Positions 37,731 through 46,128 of a stretch of 64,000 bases of DNA are shown piece by piece (positions within the stretch are counted from its first letter, which is position 1; the number at the start of each line of letters is the position of its first letter). The DNA is from an uncultured Propionibacteriaceae bacterium (GTDB taxonomy: Bacteria; Actinomycetota; Actinomycetes; Propionibacteriales; Propionibacteriaceae), in NCBI GenBank assembly GCA_938046585.1, contig CALIWR010000005.1, forward strand, positions 1 through 64,000, written 5' to 3'. The notes beneath the pieces are model-generated. The model did not search any database, was not told the origin of the DNA, and saw only the letters and a list, made by a program, of their open reading frames with translations. The position numbers and the translations under genes are program-made.

Positions 37731-38822
37731 ATGGTCAGCATCGTGCTGGCGGGGGGCGGCACGGCGGGGCACACCTCGCCCTTGATCGCTACGGCGGAGG
37801 GCTTACGGCAGGCCGAGCCCGAGGTGACGATCACCTGTGTTGGGACGCCGAAGGGGATCGAATCGCGGGTGATTCCGGCGGCTGGACTGGAGTTGTCACT
37901 GGTTCCGGCGGTGCCGCTGCCCAGGACCCCCGGGATTGACCTGGCCACCATGCCGGCTCGGCTCTCCGGGGCGGTGTTGAAGGCCCGCGGTATCCTGCGC
38001 CGGGTTGGGGCGCAGGTGGTCGTCGGTTTCGGCGGCTACGCTTCGCTGCCGGTGTACCTGGCTGCCCGGCTGCTCCGGGTGCCAGTGGTGGTCCACGAGC
38101 AAAACGCCTTGCCGGGGGTCGCCAACCGGATCGGGGCCCGGTTCGCGACCGCGGTCTGTGTCTCGTTCCCGAATACCGGGCTACCTCAACAGCAGTATGT
38201 CGGCCTGCCGATTCGGGCAGCGATCGCCAGTCTCGATCGGGACGCCCGCCGACCCGTGGCGCGCGCCAGCCTGGGCCTACCTGATGACGGACCGGTGCTG
38301 CTGGTCAGCGGCGGTTCGCAGGGAGCGGCCCGGCTGAACTTGGCCACCCAAACCGCGCTCGACCAACTGCTCGAGGCTGGGGTCTCGGTGCTGCACGTGG
38401 TGGGGCCGAAGAACCTAACACCGGCGATGATGGGTCGCAGCAATGTCGGCACGGGAGCCCGCTATCTTCCCCTGGGGTACGTGGACGCCATGGAGGACGC
38501 GTACGCGGCAGCGGATCTGATGGTGGGTCGCTCTGGGGCCGGTACCGTCGTCGAGACCGCCGTTGTTGGGTTGCCGACGATCCTGGTCCCGCTGCCGCAC
38601 GGCAATGGCGAGCAGGCTAAGAATGCGGCCGCGCTGGTGGCTGCCGGGGGAGCCCGGCTGGTGTCGGACAAGGACCTGACCGCGCAGCGTCTGCTGAGCG
38701 AGGTGCTGCCCTTGGTCACCGACCCGGCGGCGCTGGCGCAGATGACTAGGGCCGGTCAGGACCTGATACCCCGCGATGCCGCCGCTACCTTGGCCCGGAT
38801 CGCCCTGGAGGCGGCGCGGTGA
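37731..38822 (+). CDS. murG: MurG glycosyltransferase (lipid II synthesis)
   Basis: 363-residue GT28 enzyme that transfers GlcNAc from UDP-GlcNAc to lipid I. The N-terminal loop GGGTAGHTSPLIA is the first G-loop, GFGGYASLP the second and VSGGSQGAARLN the third. The C-terminal phrase GRSGAGTVVETAVVGLPTILVPLP is the UDP-binding region. It is a peripheral membrane enzyme. GAGGGGG precedes the ATG, and the stop overlaps murC by 4 bases (GTGA). Confidence 0.96.
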   Translation: MVSIVLAGGGTAGHTSPLIATAEGLRQAEPEVTITCVGTPKGIESRVIPAAGLELSLVPAVPLPRTPGIDLATMPARLSGAVLKARGILRRVGAQVVVGFGGYASLPVYLAARLLRVPVVVHEQNALPGVANRIGARFATAVCVSFPNTGLPQQQYVGLPIRAAIASLDRDARRPVARASLGLPDDGPVLLVSGGSQGAARLNLATQTALDQLLEAGVSVLHVVGPKNLTPAMMGRSNVGTGARYLPLGYVDAMEDAYAAADLMVGRSGAGTVVETAVVGLPTILVPLPHGNGEQAKNAAALVAAGGARLVSDKDLTAQRLLSEVLPLVTDPAALAQMTRAGQDLIPRDAAATLARIALEAAR

Positions 38823-40231
38823 GCCTGCGGCCTCCGGTGACGGTGTGCCCGCCTGATCAGGTCGGCGACGTGCACTTCATCGCGGTCGGGGGGACTGGGA
38901 TGAGCGGGATCGCCCAGCTCTACGCTGAACAGGGGATCCGGGTCTCCGGCTCGGACCGGGCTGACAGCCCGGTCCTGCAGCGGCTCCGTACAGCTGGTGT
39001 CACCACCTTTGTAGGGCATGATCCGAGCCAGCTTGGCCAGGCCCGTACGGTGGTGGTCTCCTCGGCGATCCCCGAAACCAACCCGGAACTCGCTGCCGCT
39101 CGGCGCCGTGGTTTGCGGGTCTGGCATCGCAGCGCGGCGCTGGCAGCACTGATGCTGGGGCGGGTCGGGATCAGCATTGCTGGTACCCATGGCAAGACCA
39201 CGACTTCAGCGATGGCGGTGATGATGCTCGAGGCTGCTGGCGCTGACCCGTCGTATGTGATCGGCTCGCCGCTGCAGACCTCGGGGACCAGCGCCCACCT
39301 AGGGCAGGGAGACATTTTCGTGGTCGAAGCCGATGAGTCTGACGGGACCTTCCTGCAGTACCCGACCCGGATCGGCGTTGTCACTACCCTCGAGGCGGAC
39401 CACCTCGACAATTGGGGCAGCGCGCAGCGTTATGCCCAGGGGTTTGTGGACTTCGCCACCGCGTCCGGGGTGGAGGTGGTGATCATCGACGCCGATGATC
39501 CCGGCTGTCGTCTGCTGGTGGCCGAGGTCCGCCGCCGACACCGGCGGGTGGTGACTGTGGGTGAGGCCTCAGATGCCGAGATCCGGCTGGTAGACCTGCA
39601 ATACCCCGCTGGTGGTGCCCAGGCTCGGCTGCTGTGGGCCGGGCAGGAGGCGCCCCTGGTGCTCTCCGTACCCGGGGTGTTCAACCTGCACAACGCCGCC
39701 GCGGCCTTCGCGGTCGGACTGGAATTGGGCCTGGACCCGGATGCGTTATTGCGGGGAGCGGCCCAGTTCCGGGGGACCGAGCGTCGTTTTCAGCTGGTGG
39801 CCGAGGTTGGCGGGATCGCCATCGTCGATGACTACGCCCATCATCCGACCGAGATCGCGGCTACCCTGACCGCGGCTCGCGAGATGGGGGTACGACGGGT
39901 CGTGGCCTGTTTCCAGCCGCACCTGTACAGCCGGACTCGGGACTTCGCCGTCGACTTCGGGCAGGCCCTTGCTGGTGCTGATCTGGTGATGGTGACCGAT
40001 GTCTACCCGGCCCGTGAGGAGCCGATCCCCGGGATCAGCGGGGCATTGGTCGCGCAGGCGGCAGTGGCGGCGGGGGCCACGGTGAGCTACGTCGAACGGC
40101 TGGAGCAGGTCCCGGCCGCATTGGCTCGGCTGCTGGCCCCCGGCGATCTGGTCCTCACCCTAGGCGCCGGTGACATCACCACGGTGGGTCCGCGGCTGGC
40201 CAGTCTGTTGGAGCGCCCGGATGCCGGTTGA
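38819..40231 (+). CDS. murC: UDP-MurNAc:L-alanine ligase MurC
   Basis: 470-residue ligase that adds L-Ala to UDP-MurNAc, the first stem-peptide step. The nucleotide loop near the start is AVGGTGMSGIAQLY, the ATP loop is AGTHGKTTTSAM and DDYAHHPTEI follows further on; all are MurC-specific. GTG 38819 overlaps murG. It overlaps the ftsQ start by 11 bases. With MurD, E, F, G and MraY, the cytoplasmic and membrane steps of lipid II synthesis are all encoded here. Confidence 0.96.
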   Translation: MSLRPPVTVCPPDQVGDVHFIAVGGTGMSGIAQLYAEQGIRVSGSDRADSPVLQRLRTAGVTTFVGHDPSQLGQARTVVVSSAIPETNPELAAARRRGLRVWHRSAALAALMLGRVGISIAGTHGKTTTSAMAVMMLEAAGADPSYVIGSPLQTSGTSAHLGQGDIFVVEADESDGTFLQYPTRIGVVTTLEADHLDNWGSAQRYAQGFVDFATASGVEVVIIDADDPGCRLLVAEVRRRHRRVVTVGEASDAEIRLVDLQYPAGGAQARLLWAGQEAPLVLSVPGVFNLHNAAAAFAVGLELGLDPDALLRGAAQFRGTERRFQLVAEVGGIAIVDDYAHHPTEIAATLTAAREMGVRRVVACFQPHLYSRTRDFAVDFGQALAGADLVMVTDVYPAREEPIPGISGALVAQAAVAAGATVSYVERLEQVPAALARLLAPGDLVLTLGAGDITTVGPRLASLLERPDAG

Positions 40232-40955
40232 GCGATCAGCCATCGCAGACGCCACCGGCCGATTGCAGCGACGACAGCAGGTGGCCCAGCGGCGGCGGCT
40301 GCTGCGGCTGGGAGCCGTGGTGGTGGTCGTGGTAGCGCTGGGGGCGGTCATCCACCTGGTCGCTTTCAGTTCGGTGTTCGCGGTCCGTACCCTCGAGGTG
40401 AGGGGGACCTCGCTGGTGAGCGCAGCCCAGGTGGAGCAGACAGCGCAGGTGCCGCGTGGGGTGCCGCTAGTCAGGCTCGACATCTCCGGGGTGGAACGCC
40501 GGGTGCTGGCGCTACCGGAGATCAAGGCGGTGAAGGTGACCCGTTCACTGCCGGGGAAGGTGGTGATATCGGTCACGGAACGGCGGGCAGTGTATGCGAT
40601 GTCATCGGGATCGGGCTACAGCCTGGTCGACAGCGAAGGGGTCTCCTTTCACGAGGTCGCGGATCTGACCCCCGGACTGTTGGTGGCCAATCTGACCGAC
40701 CCTAGGGATCAGCGCCTGCGCCGGGACACGGCGACCGTGGTGGTCGTCTTGCCAGACGCGGTCCGGGCCCGGGCGGTGCTGGTTTCTGCGGCCACTCCAG
40801 ACCAGATTGTGATCGAGCTCTCAGGGGGAGCCCGACTGGTCTGGGGCAGCGCCGAACAGTCGGAACAGAAGGCTCAGGTGGCGGCCGCATTGCTGACCCA
40901 GGCCGGTTCGGTGTACGACGTCAGCTCACCGAGCCACCCGGCGATCACCCGATGA
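40221..40955 (+). CDS. ftsQ: FtsQ/DivIB cell division protein
   Basis: 244-residue bitopic membrane protein. A charged N-terminus (about 30 residues) leads to one helix (near 33-53). A POTRA domain follows at about 58-125 (FAVRTLEVRGTSLVSAAQVE), then the FtsQ beta domain. I chose ATG 40221; an open frame starts 51 bases earlier inside murC but has no family match. It overlaps murC by 11 bases. No ftsA lies between it and ftsZ, which is normal for actinobacteria. Confidence 0.9.
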   Translation: MPVERSAIADATGRLQRRQQVAQRRRLLRLGAVVVVVVALGAVIHLVAFSSVFAVRTLEVRGTSLVSAAQVEQTAQVPRGVPLVRLDISGVERRVLALPEIKAVKVTRSLPGKVVISVTERRAVYAMSSGSGYSLVDSEGVSFHEVADLTPGLLVANLTDPRDQRLRRDTATVVVVLPDAVRARAVLVSAATPDQIVIELSGGARLVWGSAEQSEQKAQVAAALLTQAGSVYDVSSPSHPAITR

Positions 40956-41038
40956 ACAATCCACCGCAATCACAGCCATCGCATTCGTCACCGTGACCTC
41001 AACTATCACATCAGACTCCTGCGGGGACTCTGAACCTG

Positions 41039-41050
41039 AGGTCTAGACCT
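41039..41050. promoter_or_regulatory. 12-bp palindrome in the ftsQ-ftsZ gap
   Basis: AGGTCTAGACCT is a perfect palindrome within the 198-bp gap 40956-41153. The gap has no gene and probably carries ftsZ promoters; the palindrome could be an operator or part of a stem. I cannot link it to a known regulator. Confidence 0.4.
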
Positions 41051-41153
41051 TCGGCGCGTCTGGCCATCAATCGTGCGTCGAAGGCAACTGGTCTTCTAGC
41101 CTGACCGAGACCGGTTACCCCTGCTGGGGTCGACGCACTATCGAGGCGGTTCA

Positions 41154-42299
41154 GTGGCAAGCGCATCCCAGAACTATCTGGCCATCATCAAGGTCGTCGG
41201 TGTCGGCGGCGGCGGAGTGAACGCCGTAAACCGGATGATCGAGGCCGGGCTGCGCGGTGTGGAGTTCATCGCGGTCAATACCGACGCCCAGGCCTTGCTG
41301 ATGAGCGATGCTGATGTCAAACTCGACATCGGCCGGGATCTCACGCGGGGACTGGGCGCTGGGGCCGATCCCGAGAAGGGGCGGCAGGCGGCGGAGGACC
41401 ACTGCGATGAGATCGAAGAGGTGCTGAAGGGCGCCGACATGGTCTTCGTCACCGCCGGCGAGGGAGGCGGGACGGGTACCGGGGGGGCCCCGATCGTGGC
41501 CCGGATCGCCCGCTCCCTCGGTGCGTTGACGATCGGCGTGGTCACTCGTCCGTTCACCTTCGAAGGTCGACGTCGGTCCAGCCAGGCCGAAAGCGGGATC
41601 GCTACCCTGCGCGATGAGGTCGACACCTTGATCGTGATCCCCAACGACAAATTGCTCGAGATGACCGATCACCAGGTGGCGATTTTGGACGCTTTCCGGC
41701 AGGCCGACCAGGTCTTGATGCAGGGTGTCTCCGGGATCACGGACCTGATCACCACGCCGGGACTGATCAATCTGGACTTCGCCGACGTGAAGGCGGTCAT
41801 GTCGAACGCCGGATCGGCTCTGATGGGAATCGGTAGTGCGCGGGGCGAAGAGCGGGCCCGGGCAGCAGCCGAGATGGCCGTCTCATCGCCGCTGCTGGAG
41901 GCGAGCATCGACGGCGCCCACGGGGTCTTGCTCTCGATCGCTGGCGGGTCAGACCTGGGCCTGCACGAGGTCTCTGCGGCAGCCAACCTGATCGAAGAGG
42001 CCGCTCACGAGGAAGCCAACATTATCTTCGGCACCGTGATCGACGACGCCCTCGGCGACGAGGTACGGGTCACCGTGATCGCGGCTGGCTTCGACGGCGG
42101 CCAGCCACCGAAGCGGGCCTTTGCCCGGTCTGAGCCGCGTCCGGCGCCACCCGTGATCATCCCTCCGCGCCCAGCTGAGCCCCCGACTCCGACCCCGGCC
42201 CCTGATCCGTGGCGGTCGCGGCCCGTGCCACCGCCACCTCCGCCGCCGGCCCCGAGCAGTGGCTCAGACGATCTCGACATCCCCGAATTCATGAAGTAG
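41154..42299 (+). CDS. ftsZ: Cell division GTPase FtsZ
   Basis: 381-residue tubulin homologue that polymerises into the division ring. The GTP loop is GEGGGTGTGGAP (about residues 103-114), and the T7-type phrase DFADVKAVMSNAG and the conserved C-terminal peptide DDLDIPEFMK, where SepF-type partners bind, are present. A Pro-rich linker separates them. GTG 41154 has GAGG at 41143-41146. The promoter should lie in the preceding 198-bp gap. It is followed by pgeF within 4 bases. Confidence 0.98.
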   Translation: MASASQNYLAIIKVVGVGGGGVNAVNRMIEAGLRGVEFIAVNTDAQALLMSDADVKLDIGRDLTRGLGAGADPEKGRQAAEDHCDEIEEVLKGADMVFVTAGEGGGTGTGGAPIVARIARSLGALTIGVVTRPFTFEGRRRSSQAESGIATLRDEVDTLIVIPNDKLLEMTDHQVAILDAFRQADQVLMQGVSGITDLITTPGLINLDFADVKAVMSNAGSALMGIGSARGEERARAAAEMAVSSPLLEASIDGAHGVLLSIAGGSDLGLHEVSAAANLIEEAAHEEANIIFGTVIDDALGDEVRVTVIAAGFDGGQPPKRAFARSEPRPAPPVIIPPRPAEPPTPTPAPDPWRSRPVPPPPPPPAPSSGSDDLDIPEFMK

Positions 42300-42302
42300 C
42301 CG

Positions 42303-43067
42303 TTGTTCAGTTATCGGCTTCTTCCAGAGCAGAACCAAGGGATCGGGATCGCCTTCACCGATCGATGGGGTGGGCATAGCCGGGGCAGTTTCGGCGAACT
42401 GAATTTAGGCCGGACCGATGTCGACGAGCCGGCTGCGGTGGCGGCGAACTTCCGCGAGGTCGCAGCTGCGATCGGAGTGGAACACTTGGCTGCGACCCGG
42501 CAGACTCACAGCACGATCGTGCACACCGTCCGCGATGCCGTTCACTGGCCGCCCGGCGCCGAACTGGGCGATTCGCTGCCTGGAGGCCGACGGCTGCCGC
42601 AGGCCGATGCCTTGATCACCCGGGCCGTCGGGGTGGCCTTGTGTATCCGGGTTGCCGACTGTGTCCCGGTGGTGCTGGCGGACCCGCAGGCCCGAGTAGT
42701 GGCCGCCGCGCATGCCGGCCGGGTGGGATTGGCGGCCGGGGTCCTGGACGCCACCGTGGACGCGCTCCTGGGCGCTGGGGCCCGTCAGCTCACGGCTTGG
42801 ATCGGCCCGCATGTCTGCGGACGGTGCTACGAGGTCCCGACCGAGATGGCCGATCAGGTTGCCGCCCAGATCCCGGCAAGCCGCTCCCAGACCCGTCACG
42901 CCACCGCGGCTCTCGACCTGGGCGCGGGCTGCGCGCAGGTGCTTCGGGCTCGTCAGGTACAGGTCTATGACGTCAGCCGCTGCACCCTGGAGTCGCCCGA
43001 TCTGTATTCCCACCGCCGTGACGGCGTCGGAGCAGGCCGCCTCGTAGGGCTGATCTGGCTGGGGTGA
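42303..43067 (+). CDS. pgeF: Polyphenol oxidase/purine nucleoside phosphorylase-like (YfiH/PgeF, YlmD)
   Basis: 254-residue laccase-domain (multicopper-like but metal-binding DUF152) protein. HSTIVHTV, RVADCVPVVLAD, AHAGRVGLAAGVL and IGPHVCGRCYEVP are family signatures, and the latter holds the conserved His and Cys metal ligands. The family has been ascribed purine nucleoside or anhydro-sugar cleavage activities; the exact role here is open. It usually follows ftsZ. The start is a TTG 3 bases after the ftsZ stop, and no better in-frame start with a ribosome binding site is visible. Confidence 0.86.
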   Translation: MFSYRLLPEQNQGIGIAFTDRWGGHSRGSFGELNLGRTDVDEPAAVAANFREVAAAIGVEHLAATRQTHSTIVHTVRDAVHWPPGAELGDSLPGGRRLPQADALITRAVGVALCIRVADCVPVVLADPQARVVAAAHAGRVGLAAGVLDATVDALLGAGARQLTAWIGPHVCGRCYEVPTEMADQVAAQIPASRSQTRHATAALDLGAGCAQVLRARQVQVYDVSRCTLESPDLYSHRRDGVGAGRLVGLIWLG

Positions 43068-43068
43068 T

Positions 43069-43087
43069 CCCGACCCTGCGTGTCGGG
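43069..43087 (+). terminator. Hairpin after pgeF
   Basis: CCCGAC (43069-43074) and GTCGGG (43082-43087) form a 6-bp stem with a 7-base loop just after the pgeF stop. TACCCT (43121-43126) beyond it is a likely -10 box for sepF. Confidence 0.5.
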
Positions 43088-43155
43088 CGGCAGATCCCCC
43101 GATCCCAGGCTGGCACCGGTTACCCTCGCGGGGGAGTCGTACAGGAGGAACCCCT

Positions 43156-43656
43156 ATGCCCGAACTGATCAAGCGCGGTGCTGCCTGGCTCGGGCTGGTC
43201 GCCGACAACCGCTACGACGACCGCGGTGAGCCAGTCGACGCGGACATCACCGAAGCGGTGTATGACCCTTACCCGTCCGACGAGGACGAGCCCAGCGCCA
43301 GCATCCACCAGCTGCCGACTCGGCCTGCGCCGCCGGCTCCCAGCCCGGCCCTGACGCCGCCGGCGCCCCGGCCAGCTGATTTGTCGCGGATCATCACCGT
43401 CCATCCGCGGACCTTCAACGACGCCAAGACCATCGGCGAACACTTCCGCGACGCGGTCCCGGTGATCATGAACGTCACCGAGATGGAGGACTCCGACGCC
43501 AAGCGGCTGGTGGACTTCGCAGCTGGCCTGATTTTCGGCCTGAGGGGCACTTTCGAGCGGGTCAGTAACAAGGTCTTCCTGCTCAGTCCGCGGGAGGTCG
43601 TGGTTACCGCCGAGGACAAGGAACGCATCGCTGGCGGCTTCTACAACCAGAGTTGA
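43156..43656 (+). CDS. sepF: SepF, FtsZ-tethering division protein
   Basis: 166-residue protein that links FtsZ to the membrane and substitutes for FtsA in actinobacteria. An N-terminal amphipathic stretch (MPELIKRGAAWLG) is followed by a Pro-rich linker and the SepF core (about 75-160), with phrases such as VPVIMNVTEMED, AKRLVDFAAGL and VFLLSP. AGGAGG is well placed before the ATG. The gene follows pgeF, but ylmE (PLP protein) and yggT, often beside it, are absent here. Confidence 0.93.
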   Translation: MPELIKRGAAWLGLVADNRYDDRGEPVDADITEAVYDPYPSDEDEPSASIHQLPTRPAPPAPSPALTPPAPRPADLSRIITVHPRTFNDAKTIGEHFRDAVPVIMNVTEMEDSDAKRLVDFAAGLIFGLRGTFERVSNKVFLLSPREVVVTAEDKERIAGGFYNQS

Positions 43657-43828
43657 GTGTCGACCTGATGTCGAGACTCTACGCGGAAATCATGAGAGAA
43701 CGTTCCCGAGTCTTTGGCGCCGCCGCGGACCCTGCGTTAGCCTGGGCAAGCCGGATGACGGTGGTTCACCGATCGTTACCCGGCGCAGTAGTCCCCGCTT
43801 GGCCCCACATTCTCCCAGAGGTGCACAG

Positions 43829-45004
43829 ATGACGATGACGCTGGACGAGGTCCGCAAGACTCGGTTCCACATGTCCCGCCGCAATGGCTACGAAGTGACC
43901 GACGTCGACATCTTTGTGGACAAGGTCGAGGCGACTCTGATGACCATCGGCGAGCAGAACGAGCATCTGCGTCGGCAGCTGGAGGCGGCCCAGGCCGGTG
44001 GCGCTAACCCTGAGATGCAGGCGGAGAACGACCGGCTCCGGGCCGAGATCTCCCGGCTGCAGCGGGTCGCCGAGGACGGCGCGAACCTGGCTATGGAAAA
44101 CGACCGGCTTCAGGCTGAACTGGACCAGGCTCGCTCGGGTATCGGCGATCAGGGTCTGGTGGAGGAGAACCAGCGCCTGCGCCATTTGGTCGAGTCGCAA
44201 GCCCGCAATGGTGCCGAAGCTGCTCAGTTGGCGCAGGAGAATGAACGGCTCCGTGCCCAGATCGACGAGTTGAACGCTCGGCCGGTGGCCGAGGACGGTT
44301 CGGTGAAGAGTGTCCCGCTGGTGGTCAGCACCAGTCAGGAGGCCAGCGCCGCCGTGGTCCGGCTGGTGCAGTTGGCGACTGAGCAGGCCGAGTCCCTGGT
44401 GAACGAAGCCAAGGCCGACGCGGTCCGTCGGACCGCCGAGACCGATGCCCACGTGGAGCGAGTCACCCGCGAGGCCCACGCTGAGGTTGAGCGGATGACC
44501 AACGAGGCGACGGCGCGGGTCCAGGCGCTCACTAACCAGGCTCAGTCGGCGGCCAGTCGGCTCGAGCAGGAGTCGACCAGCGAGGCGAAGCGTCGTCTGG
44601 ACGAGGCAGCTCAGAAGGCGCACGAGACCACCACTGATGCGCGGACCCGAGCAGACCGGGTGGAATCTGAGGCCCGGGTCAATGCCGAGCGGATGGTCCA
44701 GGAGGCCCAGATTCGGGCTGCTTCGGTGGATCGTGAGGCGCAGCAGCGCCGTACTGAACTCTTCGCCGCCCTGGAGACCGAGCGGGATGACCTGATCGGT
44801 AAGGTTTCGCACCTGCGGGACTTCGAGAGCGCCTACCGCCGCCAGTTGGTGGACCACCTCACCGCGCAGATCGAAGGCATCAAGAGAGGGGTCTTCGAGC
44901 CCACCGATGTCCCGGTCCTGGTGCCGCGCGACAGCGCTGCTCGTACCGGCACCAGTTCCTCAACACCAAGGCTCGACGCCCTGATGGGCGGCCAGCAGGG
45001 CTGA
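43829..45004 (+). CDS. divIVA: DivIVA/Wag31 polar growth protein
   Basis: 391-residue coiled-coil scaffold. The N-terminal DivIVA domain (TLDEVRKTRFHMSRRNGYEVTDVDIF, quoted in parts) is intact. Two long coiled-coil blocks follow (about 45-155 and 170-350, rich in Glu, Ala and Arg), with a Thr/Ser linker between. Actinobacterial DivIVA marks the cell poles and steers wall growth. ATG 43829 has GAGGTG upstream. The 172 bases after sepF show no gene; a TAGCCT box (43738-43743) is a likely promoter. Confidence 0.93.
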   Translation: MTMTLDEVRKTRFHMSRRNGYEVTDVDIFVDKVEATLMTIGEQNEHLRRQLEAAQAGGANPEMQAENDRLRAEISRLQRVAEDGANLAMENDRLQAELDQARSGIGDQGLVEENQRLRHLVESQARNGAEAAQLAQENERLRAQIDELNARPVAEDGSVKSVPLVVSTSQEASAAVVRLVQLATEQAESLVNEAKADAVRRTAETDAHVERVTREAHAEVERMTNEATARVQALTNQAQSAASRLEQESTSEAKRRLDEAAQKAHETTTDARTRADRVESEARVNAERMVQEAQIRAASVDREAQQRRTELFAALETERDDLIGKVSHLRDFESAYRRQLVDHLTAQIEGIKRGVFEPTDVPVLVPRDSAARTGTSSSTPRLDALMGGQQG

Positions 45005-45021
45005 GATCATCCCAGAACGCT

Positions 45022-45050
45022 GAGGGGCGTCCCGTTAGGGGGCGCCCTTT
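45022..45050 (+). terminator. Hairpin terminator after divIVA
   Basis: GAGGGGCG (45022-45029) and CGCCCTTT (45043-45050) pair over 8 bases with two G-T pairs, and the stem ends in TTT. It begins 18 bases after the divIVA stop. Confidence 0.55.
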
Positions 45051-45121
45051 GCGTCTAAGCCCACGAATGGGACAGGTGTCGTGTAGGGTCGCGGGGGTCC
45101 AGTTGTCACGGAGAGGATCTC

Positions 45122-45595
45122 ATGGCCACGCGTCGCACCCCAGCGGCCGAGCAGGCCCGGGACAGATCCACAGAGACTGTCACCGAGCCTGAGGCTGCAG
45201 ACCTGGTGATCCCGGTTGGTGAGGGCGAGGAGCCCTGGAGTAAGGCTGAATTGGCGGAGCAACGAGAGGAGTTGGTGGCCGAGGTCGCTCGGATGGAGCG
45301 TGCCATCGCAGTGGCTCGGGCCGAACTGGCCGAGTTGTTGCGAGACGGCCCAGACGGGGCCGGTCGGGACCCGGCCGATGTCGGCTCCAGCAATTTCGAG
45401 CGTGACCAGGAGATGTCGCTTACTCAGAACGCGGTTGAAATGTTGGAGCAGAGCCAGTTGGCGCTGCGGCTTTTCGACGCCCGCCAGTACGGGACTTGTG
45501 AGATCTGCGGCGAGCCGATCGGCAAGGCTCGCCTGCAGGCCTTCCCTCGGGCCACCATGTGCGTGCACTGCAAGCAGCGTGAGGAGCGTCGATAA
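45122..45595 (+). CDS. TraR/DksA-family zinc-finger protein
   Basis: 157 residues with a charged coiled-coil-like middle and a C-terminal zinc finger, CEIC...CVHC (CxxC-x17-CxxC). The family binds the RNA polymerase secondary channel in proteobacteria. Actinobacterial members of this length are less well studied, so a direct DksA role is not certain. Its long acidic N-terminal half differs from E. coli DksA. A TAGGGT box (45084-45089) and GGAGAGGA before the ATG support an independent promoter. It precedes lspA by 20 bases. Confidence 0.85.
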   Translation: MATRRTPAAEQARDRSTETVTEPEAADLVIPVGEGEEPWSKAELAEQREELVAEVARMERAIAVARAELAELLRDGPDGAGRDPADVGSSNFERDQEMSLTQNAVEMLEQSQLALRLFDARQYGTCEICGEPIGKARLQAFPRATMCVHCKQREERR

Positions 45596-45615
45596 GCGCT
45601 TCGGCGCGGGGGGCG

Positions 45616-46128
45616 ATGCCGGCCCGCGCAGCACGGCTCCTGATCGGCGTGGTCGGCGTCGTCGGGTTGATGCTTGACCTGGCCACCAAGGCCGCGGCGG
45701 TGACCTACCTGGATCCGGCGCGCCCAGTCTCGCTGCTGTCAGGGCTGGTGACGCTGCGCCTGGTCCGTAACCCCGGGGCGGCTTTCAGCCTAGGGGAGAG
45801 CCTTACCTGGGCCTTCTCCCTGCTAGCGGTGGTGGCCCTGGCCTTGGTGCTGGGTTGGTTGACGCCCCGGGTCCGGATCCGGTCCTGGGCGGTGATCACA
45901 GGCCTGTTGGTGGCCGGGATCGGCGGCAACCTTATCGACCGGATGTTTCGAGCACCTGGTTTCTTCCATGGCCATGTGGTGGACTTCATCCAGCTGCCGT
46001 ACTTCGCTATCTTCAACGTCGCTGACATCTGCCTGACGACCGCGGCCGGATGGATCATCCTGCTGTCGCTGGGTAACCGGGCCAGCTACGACGGCACCGT
46101 CCGAGGCCAGGGGCGAGAGCCGCAATGA
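45616..46128 (+). CDS. lspA: Signal peptidase II (lipoprotein)
   Basis: 170-residue membrane aspartyl protease that removes the signal peptide of prolipoproteins. It has four hydrophobic helices. The two catalytic Asp positions are in GGNLIDRM and FNVADICL, both intact. ATG 45616 begins 20 bases after the zinc-finger gene. The stop overlaps rluD by 4 bases, so the two are co-translated as in many actinobacteria. Confidence 0.95.
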   Translation: MPARAARLLIGVVGVVGLMLDLATKAAAVTYLDPARPVSLLSGLVTLRLVRNPGAAFSLGESLTWAFSLLAVVALALVLGWLTPRVRIRSWAVITGLLVAGIGGNLIDRMFRAPGFFHGHVVDFIQLPYFAIFNVADICLTTAAGWIILLSLGNRASYDGTVRGQGREPQ

